Source: Bin87 sp965204905 (GTDB lineage: Bacteria; Chloroflexota; Dehalococcoidia; Lucifugimonadales; UBA3495). From it: a DNA stretch of 64,000 bases. The position numbers and the translations under genes are program-made. Positions 1-8,511 of the stretch are shown in pieces. The stretch's first letter is position 1, and each line of letters begins with the position of its first letter. Location of the stretch: positions 1 to 64,000 of the forward strand of contig OZ242042.1 in NCBI GenBank assembly GCA_965204905.1. Direction: 5' to 3'. A model generated the notes under the pieces. It saw nothing but the letters and a program-made list of their open reading frames with translations. It was not told the DNA's origin and ran no database searches.

Positions 1-453
1 TAGTTGGCGCCGAACGTCTTTCCCGTCGTTGTCGCTCGCCGCCGCGCCGGTGAGGAAATCGGTGAGATTTACCACGGGAGGGGTGCCGCCGCCATCGGTG
101 CGGGACGGCTCGGCATCAGACTCCAGGGCGACGTGCAGCACCACGCCGTTATAGTTGGGGTCGTGGTGGTGGCCGTGGGATTGCCAGTCGCGTTGACGGA
201 GGTGTACCTCCACGTCGCCCTGCACCAATCCCTGGCCTTCCACCACCAGCAGGGCATCGCGGAAATCGGGGCCGGCGGTGACGCCGGGTCGGCCAGGATA
301 CAGCACCTGGATGCGAGCGCCGGCCTCGCTGTGAAAAGCCCGGTGGCGCGCGGCGCGACGTTGCCACAGGCGCGCCAACTGCTTTTCCGAGATGGGCGCG
401 ATTGGATCAGCGCCGTCTGAATGGGTGGAGCGATGGTGGCGAGGCGGATTCAT
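1..453 (-). CDS. DUF2851 family protein (partial, runs off the left edge)
   Basis: Reading leftward from an ATG at 453, the frame stays open to base 1, giving 151 residues of the N-terminal part of a longer protein. The stretches YPGRPGVTAGPDFRDALL and GDVEVHLRQRDWQSHGHH, followed by NYNGVVLHV, match the DUF2851 family as I know it: conserved proteins of unknown function common in Chloroflexota, Bacteroidetes and cyanobacteria. The conserved acidic and histidine residues in the core suggest a nuclease-like fold, but that is inference. The C-terminal part lies outside the window. The opposite strand also has an open frame here, but only this frame gives a recognisable family. Confidence 0.82.
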   Translation of the reverse strand, partial: MNPPRHHRSTHSDGADPIAPISEKQLARLWQRRAARHRAFHSEAGARIQVLYPGRPGVTAGPDFRDALLVVEGQGLVQGDVEVHLRQRDWQSHGHHHDPNYNGVVLHVALESDAEPSRTDGGGTPPVVNLTDFLTGAAASDNDGKDVRRQL

Positions 454-483
454 CGTGAGTACCTGCCACAAGGTTTAGCATCC

Positions 484-984
484 CTAGCGTTGTACTGTCC
501 ACGGGCCGGCGTCACCGGCTGCGCCGGGCCGGCGCTGGGCCGCCCGGTACTCGCCGCGCCACCAGAGCAGCACGCCGCACAGAGCGGGCACTGCGATTGA
601 AAGAACAGCCAGGATAATGGCGATACCCTTTTGATCCATGCCCGTCACCGCGTACGCTAGCAGGCCGAGGTTCCAAACGGCGAGCAGCAGGAACAGCAGA
701 GCAGCCCACCGGGCCCGCCACATGCCGCCCAGGCCGGCCACCATGCCGGCGATGGCGGCGGCCAGCACGATGCTGACCATCTGGGTGCTGGCATCCTGGG
801 GGAACCGCAGGAACAGCTCGGTCCAGGCCAGACATTCGGTGTGGAAGACGTACTCGCCGATCTGGGCGGCGCCGCAACGCATACCGACGACCTGGGACCA
901 GACGGTCTGGCACAAGCCGCCGGCCAATCCCAGCAACAGCGCCAGCAGGCGGACCATCAATTGTGTGCTGGTGTAAGCGCCCAT
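484..984 (-). CDS. Small integral membrane protein of unknown function
   Basis: A 166-residue protein with about four hydrophobic segments: roughly residues 10-28 (LMVRLLALLLGLAGGL), 65-90, 95-115 and 122-142. It has an Arg-rich cytoplasmic-looking tail. I chose the ATG at 984 rather than an upstream in-frame codon because an AGAGG element lies about seven bases before it and the upstream extension has low-complexity, non-protein character. No family was recognised. It is oriented like the DUF2851 gene, which begins 31 bases beyond its stop. Confidence 0.6.
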   Translation of the reverse strand: MGAYTSTQLMVRLLALLLGLAGGLCQTVWSQVVGMRCGAAQIGEYVFHTECLAWTELFLRFPQDASTQMVSIVLAAAIAGMVAGLGGMWRARWAALLFLLLAVWNLGLLAYAVTGMDQKGIAIILAVLSIAVPALCGVLLWWRGEYRAAQRRPGAAGDAGPWTVQR

Positions 985-1033
985 GGTTGCCTCTTGTGTA
1001 CGATTTGCTGGTGTATTGTACCGCGTAATGATT

Positions 1034-1075
1034 TCACCCTCACCCCCCACCCTCTCCCGTCAAGGTAGAGAGAGG
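1034..1075. repeat. Palindromic intergenic repeat, CCCTCTCCC family, copy 1
   Basis: TCACCCTCACCCC followed by CCCTCTCCC and, after a short loop, a degenerate GAGAGAGG right arm. Related copies lie at 8458-8495 and 61425-61460. It sits between two divergent genes. Confidence 0.7.
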
Positions 1076-1140
1076 CCATATGGAGGGTTTTCGAGATAGT
1101 AGGGTGGTAGAATGGCGCAATTGATGCGCCTGGAGGGATT

Positions 1141-1977
1141 ATGACGGCCAGCAAAATTACCATCGGGAACGTGGAAATTGCGTCCCTTTCCGACGGATTA
1201 CTGGAATTTGACATCTGCAACTTCTTTCCCAACATCCCGGCCGAGGAATGGGAACCGTTCCACGACCACCTGACTCCGGACAAGAAGGTGAGCTTCAACC
1301 TGGCGTGTTTCCTGGTGCGCTCAGAGGGCAAGACCATCGCCATCGACACCGGCCTAGGCGCGAAGGATACGCCGGAAACTCCCTGGGGCGAGCTGCTGGA
1401 CGACATGGAACGCAATGGCGTTTCGCCCAACGACATCGACGCCGTGGTAATGACGCACCTGCATCGGGACCACGTGGGCTGGAACACGGTGCGGGACGAC
1501 GGGGGAACGCTCAAGCCCACCTTCCCCAACGCGCGGTACTACTTCAGCCGGGTCGATTACGACGCGAGCCACGACCCTGCGTTGCAGCCCGACCGGTTCC
1601 CCAACGCGCCTGATTGCGTGTGGCCCATCGCCGAAATGGGGCTGGTGGAATGGATGGAAGGGGAGTTCAGCATCACCAGCGAGCTGACCACGCTGCCGAC
1701 GCCGGGGCACACGCCGGGCCACATGAGCATCATGATCAACTCGGGCGGCGAGCGCGGGCTGATCCTGGGGGACGTGCTGCACAACACGGCGCAGATACAG
1801 CAGACCGATTGGGCCTCGCGGGCCGACATCATTCCTGAGCAGGCTATCGCAACCCGGCAGAGCGTACTGGACCGGCTGGAAAGCGAGGGCATTCCGGTGG
1901 CGGCGGTGCATCTGCCGGCGCCCGGATTCGGGAAGATCGTGCGGCTACAGGGCAAGCGGTACTGGCAGGCGATCTGA
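1141..1977 (+). CDS. MBL-fold metallo-hydrolase
   Basis: A 278-residue metallo-beta-lactamase fold protein. The zinc motif HLHRDH is at residues 106-111, with TPGHTPGH at 187-194 and a further metal Asp in LGDVLHN at 209-215, so the dinuclear zinc site appears intact. This arrangement is typical of the lactonase/glyoxalase II-like branch that hydrolyses lactones, thioesters or phosphoesters. The substrate cannot be told from sequence. No signal peptide is seen, so it is probably cytoplasmic. A GGAGG at 1132-1136 fixes the ATG start. The MFS carrier gene follows about 70 bases later on the same strand, separated by a palindromic repeat. Confidence 0.85.
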   Translation: MTASKITIGNVEIASLSDGLLEFDICNFFPNIPAEEWEPFHDHLTPDKKVSFNLACFLVRSEGKTIAIDTGLGAKDTPETPWGELLDDMERNGVSPNDIDAVVMTHLHRDHVGWNTVRDDGGTLKPTFPNARYYFSRVDYDASHDPALQPDRFPNAPDCVWPIAEMGLVEWMEGEFSITSELTTLPTPGHTPGHMSIMINSGGERGLILGDVLHNTAQIQQTDWASRADIIPEQAIATRQSVLDRLESEGIPVAAVHLPAPGFGKIVRLQGKRYWQAI

Positions 1978-2002
1978 CCACGAATTGACCTCAATGCGTC
2001 AG

Positions 2003-2031
2003 GTAGGGGCGGGTTTCAAACCCGCCCCTAC
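2003..2031. repeat. Perfect palindrome, TAGGGGCG family, copy 1
   Basis: Two perfect 14-base arms (GTAGGGGCGGGTTT and its complement) around a single C. An identical copy is at 9841-9869; related copies are at 37152, 45907 (half), 49050 and 53600. Confidence 0.85.
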
Positions 2032-2049
2032 GACTGATAGGGCCGCACT

Positions 2050-3363
2050 TTGGACGATCAAGAACACCGGAATAACGCGCCGCAGAGGCAGCGGTTTTTC
2101 TACGGGTGGGTCATTGTAGCGACCATGTTCACCGTCAACTTTTCTACGATGGCGACAGGGACGCTGAACTATGGTCTGTTCGTGCTGCCGATGCAGCGTG
2201 AACTGGCGCTGTCGCGGGCGACGTTTGGGTGGATGCAGACGACGCGGAGACTTTCGGCCGGCGTGCTCAGTTTTGTGGTGGGCTGGCTGATTGACCGGTA
2301 CGGGCCGCGGGTGTACATCCCGGTGGCGGCTTTGATGATCGGCGGTTGCCTGATACTGGTGGGGATGAGTAACCATGCCTGGCAGTTCATCGTGCTGTTC
2401 AGCCTGGTCGGCGTATCAGGGTTGGCCGCGCCCAACGGGCTCGTCACGTCAGTGCCGGTGGCCAAATGGTTCGTCCGGAAAAGAGGCCGCGCGCTGGCAT
2501 TGTCAACCGCCGGATTAGGCATCAGCGGTATCGTATTTCTGCCGGTGACGCAATGGTTGATCGACGGCTACGGCTGGCGCAGTTCGTGGCAGATACTGGC
2601 CGTGCTGTTCATGGTCATATCCATCCCGGCGTCCGCGCTGTTCCTGCGCCGGCAGCCGGAGGATATGGGCCTGCGGGTGGACGGCGACCTGCCGGATGCG
2701 GCGGAGGCGGATGCCCCCAATTCTCAGACGCAGAGGCCGACGGCGGAAGAACCGGTCTGGACGGTTCGCCAGGCCTTTCGGACGGCGACGATGTGGAAGT
2801 TGGTGGCGGTCTATGCGCTGTCGGGCGTGGCGCAGGGCGGGGCCAGCTTTCACCGGATACCGTACTTCGTGGAGAAAGCCTACGATCCGCTGCTGGTGTC
2901 GTGGTCCTTTGCCGCCGACGCCGGCGGAGCGGCAGCGCTGGCGCTGGTGTCGGGATGGCTGGCCGACCGCATTCCGATCCGGTTCCTGGCGGCAGCATCG
3001 TTTTCGGGATTCATCATCGCCATCCTACTGATGATCTACGTGGCGTCGGCGGAGATGATGTTCCTGTCCACCATCGTGTTCGGGTGCTCGGTGGGCGTCG
3101 GCATGATCGTACACACGTACATCTTCGCGGCCTACTACGGGCGGACGTTCCTGGGGACGATACGGGGCATCGTGATGCCCATCAACCTGTTGAGCGCGGG
3201 CCTGGGCGCGCCGCTGGTGGGGTACCTGCACGACTACGCGGGATCGTACCTACCGGCGTGGTGGACGCTGCTGTTTATCTACGGCGCGTGCGCCGCGCTG
3301 ATGTTGACGGCGCTGCCGCCGCAGCGGGGCGTGCCCGCTCATGGTTCGACAGGCTCACCATGA
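2050..3363 (+). CDS. MFS transporter, monocarboxylate/oxalate-type
   Basis: A 437-residue major facilitator with about twelve hydrophobic helices and a long hydrophilic central loop near residues 205-240. The N-terminal FFYGWVIVATMF and the loop motif GWLIDRYGPR after helix 2 are characteristic of the MCT/OFA-like branch, which often carries small organic acids. The start is taken as the TTG at 2050 because later ATGs would remove part of the FYGW helix. No good Shine-Dalgarno is visible, so the start is uncertain by some codons. It converges with the enoyl-CoA hydratase family gene, leaving only about ten bases between stops. Confidence 0.82.
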   Translation: MDDQEHRNNAPQRQRFFYGWVIVATMFTVNFSTMATGTLNYGLFVLPMQRELALSRATFGWMQTTRRLSAGVLSFVVGWLIDRYGPRVYIPVAALMIGGCLILVGMSNHAWQFIVLFSLVGVSGLAAPNGLVTSVPVAKWFVRKRGRALALSTAGLGISGIVFLPVTQWLIDGYGWRSSWQILAVLFMVISIPASALFLRRQPEDMGLRVDGDLPDAAEADAPNSQTQRPTAEEPVWTVRQAFRTATMWKLVAVYALSGVAQGGASFHRIPYFVEKAYDPLLVSWSFAADAGGAAALALVSGWLADRIPIRFLAAASFSGFIIAILLMIYVASAEMMFLSTIVFGCSVGVGMIVHTYIFAAYYGRTFLGTIRGIVMPINLLSAGLGAPLVGYLHDYAGSYLPAWWTLLFIYGACAALMLTALPPQRGVPAHGSTGSP

Positions 3364-3373
3364 GCGGTACCAG

Positions 3374-4144
3374 TTACCGGCCCTGGCCGCGATCCAGGTA
3401 GTCCTGGGCGGAGCCGAGACCCTCCAGCGCCAGGCCGTAGCCCAACAGGTCATGGAGTTCGCCCCGGAGCTTCTGGGTGAGCAGGACGCGGGAATAGCGG
3501 AGCACCAGGCGGGGTTGACTTGCCAGTTGCCGGGCCAATTCCCAGGCGCGGGGGAGGAGTTCATCCGACGGCAATACTTCGGCGACGAGGCCGAATTCCT
3601 GGGCTTTGGTGGCGTCGAGTAGCTGACCGGTGAGCAGGAAGTAGCGTCCCCGGTTGAGGCCCAAAAGCAGCGGGTAGATGATGTGCATGCCGTCGCCGGG
3701 GGTGAGGCCGCTCATGAAGTGGCCGGAGTCCTGGAAGGTGGTGTGTGGCGCGGCCAGCACGATGTCGCTCATCAAGGGTAGCTCGGAATGGCGGAGGGCA
3801 GGGCCGTTGATGGCGGCAATGATGGGCACCTCGATGTTGAGGAGGTTGCCCAGCAGGTGCTTGCCCTCCCAATAGGTGGAGTCCCACTGCTCTGGCGTGC
3901 GGCGTGGCACGGTGTCGCTGCTGCCGGCCGGGCCGGTGAATCCGGCGCCGGCGCCGGTCATGATGATGACCTTGTTCTCCACATCAGTGCTGATGGTGTG
4001 GAAAACCTCGGGCAGTTCGGTGTGCGGGCCGGCGCCCCACTGCAGGGTGTCGCCGTCGCTGTGGAAGGTCATCTGGAGGATGCCGTCCTCGCGCTCGAAC
4101 CGGGCGTACTGGAATCGGTTCTGGTAGTCTTCAAGCCGGGCCAT
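3374..4144 (-). CDS. Enoyl-CoA hydratase/isomerase family protein
   Basis: A 256-residue crotonase-fold protein. Core features are visible: VIIMTGAGAGFTGPAG, the IEVPIIAAINGPA segment that forms the oxyanion hole with the earlier strand, and LMSDIVLAAPHTTF. The usual paired catalytic Glu residues are not evident; the region after SDIVLAAPHTTFQDSGHF reads GLTPGDGMH, so the reaction may not be simple hydration. A strong AAGGAG six bases upstream supports the ATG at 4144 over an in-frame ATG twelve codons earlier. Family members act on acyl-CoA thioesters in fatty-acid or aromatic degradation. Confidence 0.85.
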   Translation of the reverse strand: MARLEDYQNRFQYARFEREDGILQMTFHSDGDTLQWGAGPHTELPEVFHTISTDVENKVIIMTGAGAGFTGPAGSSDTVPRRTPEQWDSTYWEGKHLLGNLLNIEVPIIAAINGPALRHSELPLMSDIVLAAPHTTFQDSGHFMSGLTPGDGMHIIYPLLLGLNRGRYFLLTGQLLDATKAQEFGLVAEVLPSDELLPRAWELARQLASQPRLVLRYSRVLLTQKLRGELHDLLGYGLALEGLGSAQDYLDRGQGR

Positions 4145-4240
4145 TGTTATGCTCCTTTCCGCAGGGGCGGTTGGCGTCAAGTATAATCAAAATGTCCAGC
4201 GGGAATAACCAAGGGTACAACTATTGCAAACGGGGGAATC

Positions 4241-4513
4241 ATGACCACGACGGAGCAGGGCCGGAGCAAGGATTCGCTGCAGGCCGAAGCATTTTACAAC
4301 GAGGAACTGCGCAGCAAACTCGAGCCCACCGAAAACGGCAAATTCATCGTAATCGACGCCAAGTCCAGTGACTACGAGGTACATGCGGACTTGATCTTCG
4401 CGTATGTTCACCTACGTGACAGGCGTCCTGATGGAGAACTGTTCACCTTTCGCGTTGGCGACAGCGAACGAGAGCGGTCAGTGCTGCACGGCAAGCGGAT
4501 GACGCATAAGTGA
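4241..4513 (+). CDS. Small hypothetical protein paired with a retropepsin-like protease
   Basis: A 90-residue, charged, soluble protein, not recognised as a named family. The central GKFIVIDAKSSDYEVHADL resembles the small partners often found before DTGF-type aspartic protease genes. Its stop codon overlaps the ATG of the next gene by one base (TGATG), so the two are almost certainly translationally coupled. A GGGGGAA lies just before the start. It may be a regulator, substrate or antitoxin-like partner of the protease; the sequence does not decide. Confidence 0.65.
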   Translation: MTTTEQGRSKDSLQAEAFYNEELRSKLEPTENGKFIVIDAKSSDYEVHADLIFAYVHLRDRRPDGELFTFRVGDSERERSVLHGKRMTHK

Positions 4514-4887
4514 TGATTACCGGGCGCGTCAACGAAAATTACGAGGCCGTGATTCCAATCGCGCTTCCCGATTTGGCAACCCGTGAATTGCACCATTTTT
4601 CGGCATTGCTCGACACCGGGTTCCAAGGTTATTTGATGCTGCCACGAGTAGTCGTTCAGCAGCTGGGGTTGACAGTAATCGATACCAGAGACTTGGTGAT
4701 TGGAAATGAAGAGACGTATCGATTTGATCTGTGCGCAGCGGTTATTCTCTGGGAGGATGAACCCATCCCTATCCCCATACTAGTCTCCGAAACCCAAACC
4801 CTGGTCGGCGCCCGCCTGCTGGCCGGTTACTATCTAACCGTGGCTATGGTTCCCGGCGGCAGGGTAACTCTCACCAGACTCCCTTGA
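4513..4887 (+). CDS. Clan AA (retropepsin-like) aspartic protease, DTGF type
   Basis: A 124-residue single-domain protein with the active-site motif ALLDTGFQGYLMLP (catalytic Asp at residue 34). The hydrophobic VGARLLAGYYLTV near residues 96-108 corresponds to the second conserved element of the retropepsin fold. Bacterial and archaeal members of this DTGF family are single domains that would need to dimerise, like viral proteases. The biological role is unknown. A GTG lies one codon before the ATG; I prefer the ATG, which overlaps the preceding stop. There is no signal peptide or membrane segment. Confidence 0.75.
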   Translation: MITGRVNENYEAVIPIALPDLATRELHHFSALLDTGFQGYLMLPRVVVQQLGLTVIDTRDLVIGNEETYRFDLCAAVILWEDEPIPIPILVSETQTLVGARLLAGYYLTVAMVPGGRVTLTRLP

Positions 4888-4913
4888 ACTCGGGCTTGAT
4901 CCAAACCAACATT

Positions 4914-5915
4914 ATGGGCGATACCAACAGCAACATTGGGCCGCAATACCTGGAGGGCGCCGCGGCGTCGGACGTTGCGGCGCTGGACGCGCGGCCACGA
5001 ACGATGTTTCGCGCGCCGTTTTGCGCCAACTTCGACGAGCTGGACGCCGACGTGGCGTTCATCGGGATGCCCTTTGACCAGGGCACCTTCGGCCGGCCGG
5101 GGGCGCGCTACGGGCCGGACGCGCTGCGGGACGCGCCGCGTGCGTATTCCTACCTGGACCCCTTCGGGCAGGGCAGGGACGCCGAGGGGTTTTTCGACGC
5201 CGACGCCGGCGACGAACTGCTACGCGGCGTCACCATGGCCGACTGCGGGAACGTGACGGTCGCCCCGTCGGACGTGCTGCACAACTTCGAGCGGCTGGCC
5301 GGCGTGGTGCGACGGGTGGCGCAGCGGGGCGCAATGCCGGTGATCCTGGGCGGCGACCACGCCGTGACGTTTCCGGCGGTGGCGGGGCTGGCGCAGTTCG
5401 CGCCGCTGGACATTGTGCACTTTGACGCCCACCTGGACTACACGCACCACTACCACGGAGCCATGCTGACCCACGGCAGCCCCATCCGGCGGTGCCACGA
5501 ACTTGAACACGTCGGCAACATCACGTCCGTGGGCATCCGCTCGGTGCGGCGGGAGCCGTATGAGGAGGCGGTGAGCCACGGCAACGGCATCATCACGCTG
5601 CGGCAGTTCCGCGAAATGGGGCCGGAGGCGGTAGCCGAAAGCATTCCCGTTGGGTCTAATCTGTACATCACCTTTGACGTGGACGCACTGGATCCGACGC
5701 AGGCGCCGGGAACGGGTACGCCGGAGGTCGGCGGCCTGTTTTACGAAGAGGCGCGCCGATGCCTTGAGACGCTGGTGCGTCGTTCCAACTTGGTGGCCTT
5801 TGACGTGGTGGAGGTCGCGCCGCCGTATGACGTTTCGCAGTTGACGGTACAGGTGGCGGCGCGGCTGATCATGGACGTGTTGGCGGCGCGGTTCCCTAGT
5901 CGCCGCGCAGGATGA
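4914..5915 (+). CDS. Agmatinase/arginase family ureohydrolase
   Basis: A 333-residue ureohydrolase. Manganese-binding motifs are intact: GGDHA (residues 146-150), HFDAHLD (169-175) and TFDVDALDP (253-261). The family hydrolyses guanidino groups, releasing urea from agmatine, arginine, guanidinobutyrate or related substrates. The length and the long N-terminal part (GTFGRPGARYGPDALR) fit the agmatinase/guanidinobutyrase side more than arginase. The start is uncertain: a TTG at 4884 overlaps the protease stop, while the ATG at 4914 is the first normal codon. The last 20 bases overlap the end of the convergent GMC oxidoreductase gene. Confidence 0.87.
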   Translation: MGDTNSNIGPQYLEGAAASDVAALDARPRTMFRAPFCANFDELDADVAFIGMPFDQGTFGRPGARYGPDALRDAPRAYSYLDPFGQGRDAEGFFDADAGDELLRGVTMADCGNVTVAPSDVLHNFERLAGVVRRVAQRGAMPVILGGDHAVTFPAVAGLAQFAPLDIVHFDAHLDYTHHYHGAMLTHGSPIRRCHELEHVGNITSVGIRSVRREPYEEAVSHGNGIITLRQFREMGPEAVAESIPVGSNLYITFDVDALDPTQAPGTGTPEVGGLFYEEARRCLETLVRRSNLVAFDVVEVAPPYDVSQLTVQVAARLIMDVLAARFPSRRAG

Positions 5916-7443
5916 ACTCCGAGACGCGCTCGCCGATCATCATGGTGGTGACGTTGGTGTTGGCGCGGATGCAGTCGGGCATTATTGATGCGTCCACCAC
6001 GCGGATGTTCTCCAGGCCATGCACCTTGCCATACTGGTCAACCACCGCCATAGGATCTGAGGACGGCCCCATCTTGCAGGTGCAGGAGATGTGCTGCGCG
6101 GTGGAGACGTTGCTGCGCAGCCAGTGGTCAAGGGTCTCGTCAGATTCGAGGTCGGAGTCCAGGGGTTCGATGCGTTCCTGGACTATGTTCTCGAAATCGC
6201 TGTGCTCGCCAAGCTGTACGGCGATGCGGACGCCGTCGCGGAGACGCTGGCGGTCGAACTCCTCCTGGAGATAGTTGTAGTCCAGATATGGCTGCTCGTG
6301 GGGATCGGTAGAATTGAGGCGCAATTCGCCGGCGCCGACGGCCAGGTAGATGGACACGGAGGCGCGGATGCCCATAGGCTCCATGCGGTCGCCGCCTCGA
6401 ATGACCTGCTCGGTGGCGAAGGACGAGAAAATCATGATCATGTCGTTGCGTAGGTCGGAGCCGTCGGCGGTGTACTTGAGGCAGGTCTGCATTCGGGGAG
6501 CGAAACCGTCGAGATCGAACCCAGGGACGGTGCGCCAGGTGACCGGAACGATGGGATGGTCGCGGAGGTTCTGGCCGACGCCGGGCAGGTCGTGAACGAC
6601 AGGGATGCCCATGCTGCGCAGGTGGTCGGCGGGACCGACGCCGGAGAGCATTAGCAACTGGGGCGAGGCGATTGCGCCGCCGCTGAGGATGATCTGGTCG
6701 GCTTCGACGGTGAACACCTCGCCGCCGCTTTCGACCACGACCGCGGTGGCCCGGTTGCCGTCGAATATGACGCGATGCACCGTGCAGTTGGGGCGCAGGG
6801 TGAAGTTGAGGCGATGGCGGGCCAGGTCCAGGTAGCCCAGGGCGGTGCTCCAGCGGATGCCATTGGGGTTGTTGAACGGCGTGGGGCCGATGCCCGTGGA
6901 ATCGGGGCTGTTGTGGTCGTCGGTATGGGGGAACCCGTAGGCGCGGGCGGCGTTGTAGAAAGCGTTTTGAGCGGGCAGCCATTCATCACGCTTGAAGCGG
7001 CGGGCGATGATGGGGCCGTCATTGCCGTGAAAGTCGTCGGAGAAGTCGGTGTCGGTTTCGAGCCTGCGGAAACAGCCGAGCAGGTTCTGGAAAGTCCATT
7101 CGTCGTTTCCCATGGCGGCCCAGCCGTCGTAGTCCTCGGGCACACCGCGCAGGAACATTTGGCCGTTGATGGCGCTGGAGCCACCGGTGACCTTGCCGCG
7201 GGGCACCATGATCTCCGGGTTTTCGGCGGTGCCGTGGCCGGTGAACTGCCAGTTGTGATCGCTGGTCATGACGTCGGTGGCGGTGGCGTACCCGTGTTTC
7301 ACTTCGTCGGGCAGGTGGTCGAAGTCGGGATAGTCGGGGCCGGCCTCCAGCAGCAGGACGGAACGGTTGGGGTCTTCGCTCAACCGGGTGGCAACGATGG
7401 AACCGGCGGAGCCGGCGCCGATCACGATAACGTCGTACTTCAC
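5896..7443 (-). CDS. GMC family oxidoreductase (choline dehydrogenase-like)
   Basis: A 515-residue FAD-dependent glucose-methanol-choline oxidoreductase. The N-terminal Rossmann motif VIVIGAGSAGSIVATRL binds FAD, the GMC signatures GKVTGGSSAINGQMF and SGGAIASPQLLMLSGVGP are present, and the C-terminal catalytic region contains AQHISCTCKMG (His) and an Asn in RANTNVTTMM. The start is the GTG at 7443, preceded by AAGGAG at ideal spacing; the in-frame ATG upstream lies inside that Shine-Dalgarno region. The primary alcohol substrate is unknown. A paralogue of exactly the same length lies at 32496-34043. Confidence 0.9.
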   Translation of the reverse strand: MKYDVIVIGAGSAGSIVATRLSEDPNRSVLLLEAGPDYPDFDHLPDEVKHGYATATDVMTSDHNWQFTGHGTAENPEIMVPRGKVTGGSSAINGQMFLRGVPEDYDGWAAMGNDEWTFQNLLGCFRRLETDTDFSDDFHGNDGPIIARRFKRDEWLPAQNAFYNAARAYGFPHTDDHNSPDSTGIGPTPFNNPNGIRWSTALGYLDLARHRLNFTLRPNCTVHRVIFDGNRATAVVVESGGEVFTVEADQIILSGGAIASPQLLMLSGVGPADHLRSMGIPVVHDLPGVGQNLRDHPIVPVTWRTVPGFDLDGFAPRMQTCLKYTADGSDLRNDMIMIFSSFATEQVIRGGDRMEPMGIRASVSIYLAVGAGELRLNSTDPHEQPYLDYNYLQEEFDRQRLRDGVRIAVQLGEHSDFENIVQERIEPLDSDLESDETLDHWLRSNVSTAQHISCTCKMGPSSDPMAVVDQYGKVHGLENIRVVDASIMPDCIRANTNVTTMMIGERVSEFILRGD

Positions 7444-7527
7444 AATGGATCTCCTTCTTTGCATGGATGGACAGGATGTGCAGGATAACGGGATTTTACA
7501 CTGATACCAGTGCCTGTGACATTTCCT

Positions 7528-7580
7528 GTCATTCCCGCGAAAGAACGTCACCCCGTACTTGATACGGGGCGGGAATCCAG
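7528..7580. repeat. GTCATTCC...GGAATCCAG family repeat, long form
   Basis: Outer arms GTCATTCCCGC / GCGGGAATCCAG enclose a nested hairpin (CCCCGTA / TACGGGG). Copies of the family are at 17634, 19922, 22761, 28919 and 56659. Confidence 0.8.
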
Positions 7581-7591
7581 TGAGCGCAAAA

Positions 7592-8467
7592 TCAGACCAA
7601 TACGCTCAACGCGACAGTAGCGGCGACGGTCAGCGTCGCGCCGGCCCACTGGGTGATGCTCGGGCGTTCGCGGTTGATGGCGACGGCCAGGGCGATGGTT
7701 ACAACGGGGTGGGCCGCCGCGATGGGCGCGACCAGGGATACCGGAGCCGCGGCGACGCCGAGGTTGTAGCCGACGTAACCGGCGGCGTCCACGATGCCAA
7801 TCACCAGCAAGAGAAGCCATCCGTTGCGAGTTTGCGGCCGGCGGACGGGTTGCCGCCTGACCCGGGTGAAGGCGAAAGCGGGAATGGCCGACAACGCGCG
7901 CACCACCAGGACCGCCAGCATGGGGCCGGCCGCAGCGGTGGCGCGGTCGAACAGGGCCATGGCAACGCCGATGCCGAGCATCGTGCCGAGTCCCCACGGT
8001 AAACCGGAACTTACTTCGGACCCGGTCAGCGGGCCGGCGGACAACAGCAGTATGCCGGCCAAAATCGCAGCCATCAGGGCCAACTGTCCCGGCGACGTGT
8101 GTTCGCCGAACAACGGCACGGCGATTAGCACCGTGACAGCCAGCCAAGCCGACGCCGCGCTGCTGACGACGGTGACCGCGCCGCGCGCCAGGCCGGTGTA
8201 GTACACCAGGTAGCCAACGCCCAGCGCCGCAGCAGTCAGGGGCGCCCACAACGCCAATGCTGACAGGTCGATGGTCAGCCTGCCGCCGGCGACTTCGACC
8301 GCCACGAAAGCCAGGGGCAGCGCCAGCCCGATCAACTGGGTAAGCAGGGTGGCGCTGACGCTGCCGATCCGTTGGGACGCGATACGGGCCAGATAGTCGG
8401 CGATTCCCCAGGCCAGCAGCCCGGAGAATCCCCAATAGAATCCAACGGCGGGAAGGTTCACCCTCAC
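7592..8467 (-). CDS. EamA-family (DMT superfamily) transporter
   Basis: A 291-residue protein with ten predicted helices in two five-helix EamA repeats, separated near residues 150-165. Typical features include GYLVYYTGLARGAVTVVSSA at the end of the first half and GYNLGVAAAPVSLVAPIAA in the second. DMT carriers export or exchange amino acids, nucleotides or other metabolites; the substrate is not predictable. The GTG start lies inside a palindromic CCCTCTCCC-family repeat whose GAGAGGG arm may serve as ribosome binding site. A second in-frame GTG at 8461 is an alternative start. Confidence 0.82.
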   Translation of the reverse strand: MRVNLPAVGFYWGFSGLLAWGIADYLARIASQRIGSVSATLLTQLIGLALPLAFVAVEVAGGRLTIDLSALALWAPLTAAALGVGYLVYYTGLARGAVTVVSSAASAWLAVTVLIAVPLFGEHTSPGQLALMAAILAGILLLSAGPLTGSEVSSGLPWGLGTMLGIGVAMALFDRATAAAGPMLAVLVVRALSAIPAFAFTRVRRQPVRRPQTRNGWLLLLVIGIVDAAGYVGYNLGVAAAPVSLVAPIAAAHPVVTIALAVAINRERPSITQWAGATLTVAATVALSVLV

Positions 8468-8495
8468 CCCAACCCTCTCCCATCGAGGGAGAGGG
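8458..8495. repeat. Palindromic repeat, CCCTCTCCC family, copy 2
   Basis: TCACCCTCACCCC followed by CCCTCTCCC, a CATCGA loop and GGGAGAGGG. It overlaps the start codon region of the EamA carrier gene. Confidence 0.8.
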
Positions 8496-8511
8496 AGTAT
8501 TGGTACACTCG

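Noticed and set aside
4..420. Long plus-strand open frame (138 codons) at the left edge
   Set aside because: It lies opposite a minus-strand frame with clear DUF2851 family motifs; the plus-strand translation has no domain character and only reflects high GC.
957..1529. Minus-strand frame of 190 codons
   Set aside because: It overlaps the MBL-fold hydrolase gene, which has intact catalytic motifs and a ribosome binding site; composition of the minus frame is not protein-like.
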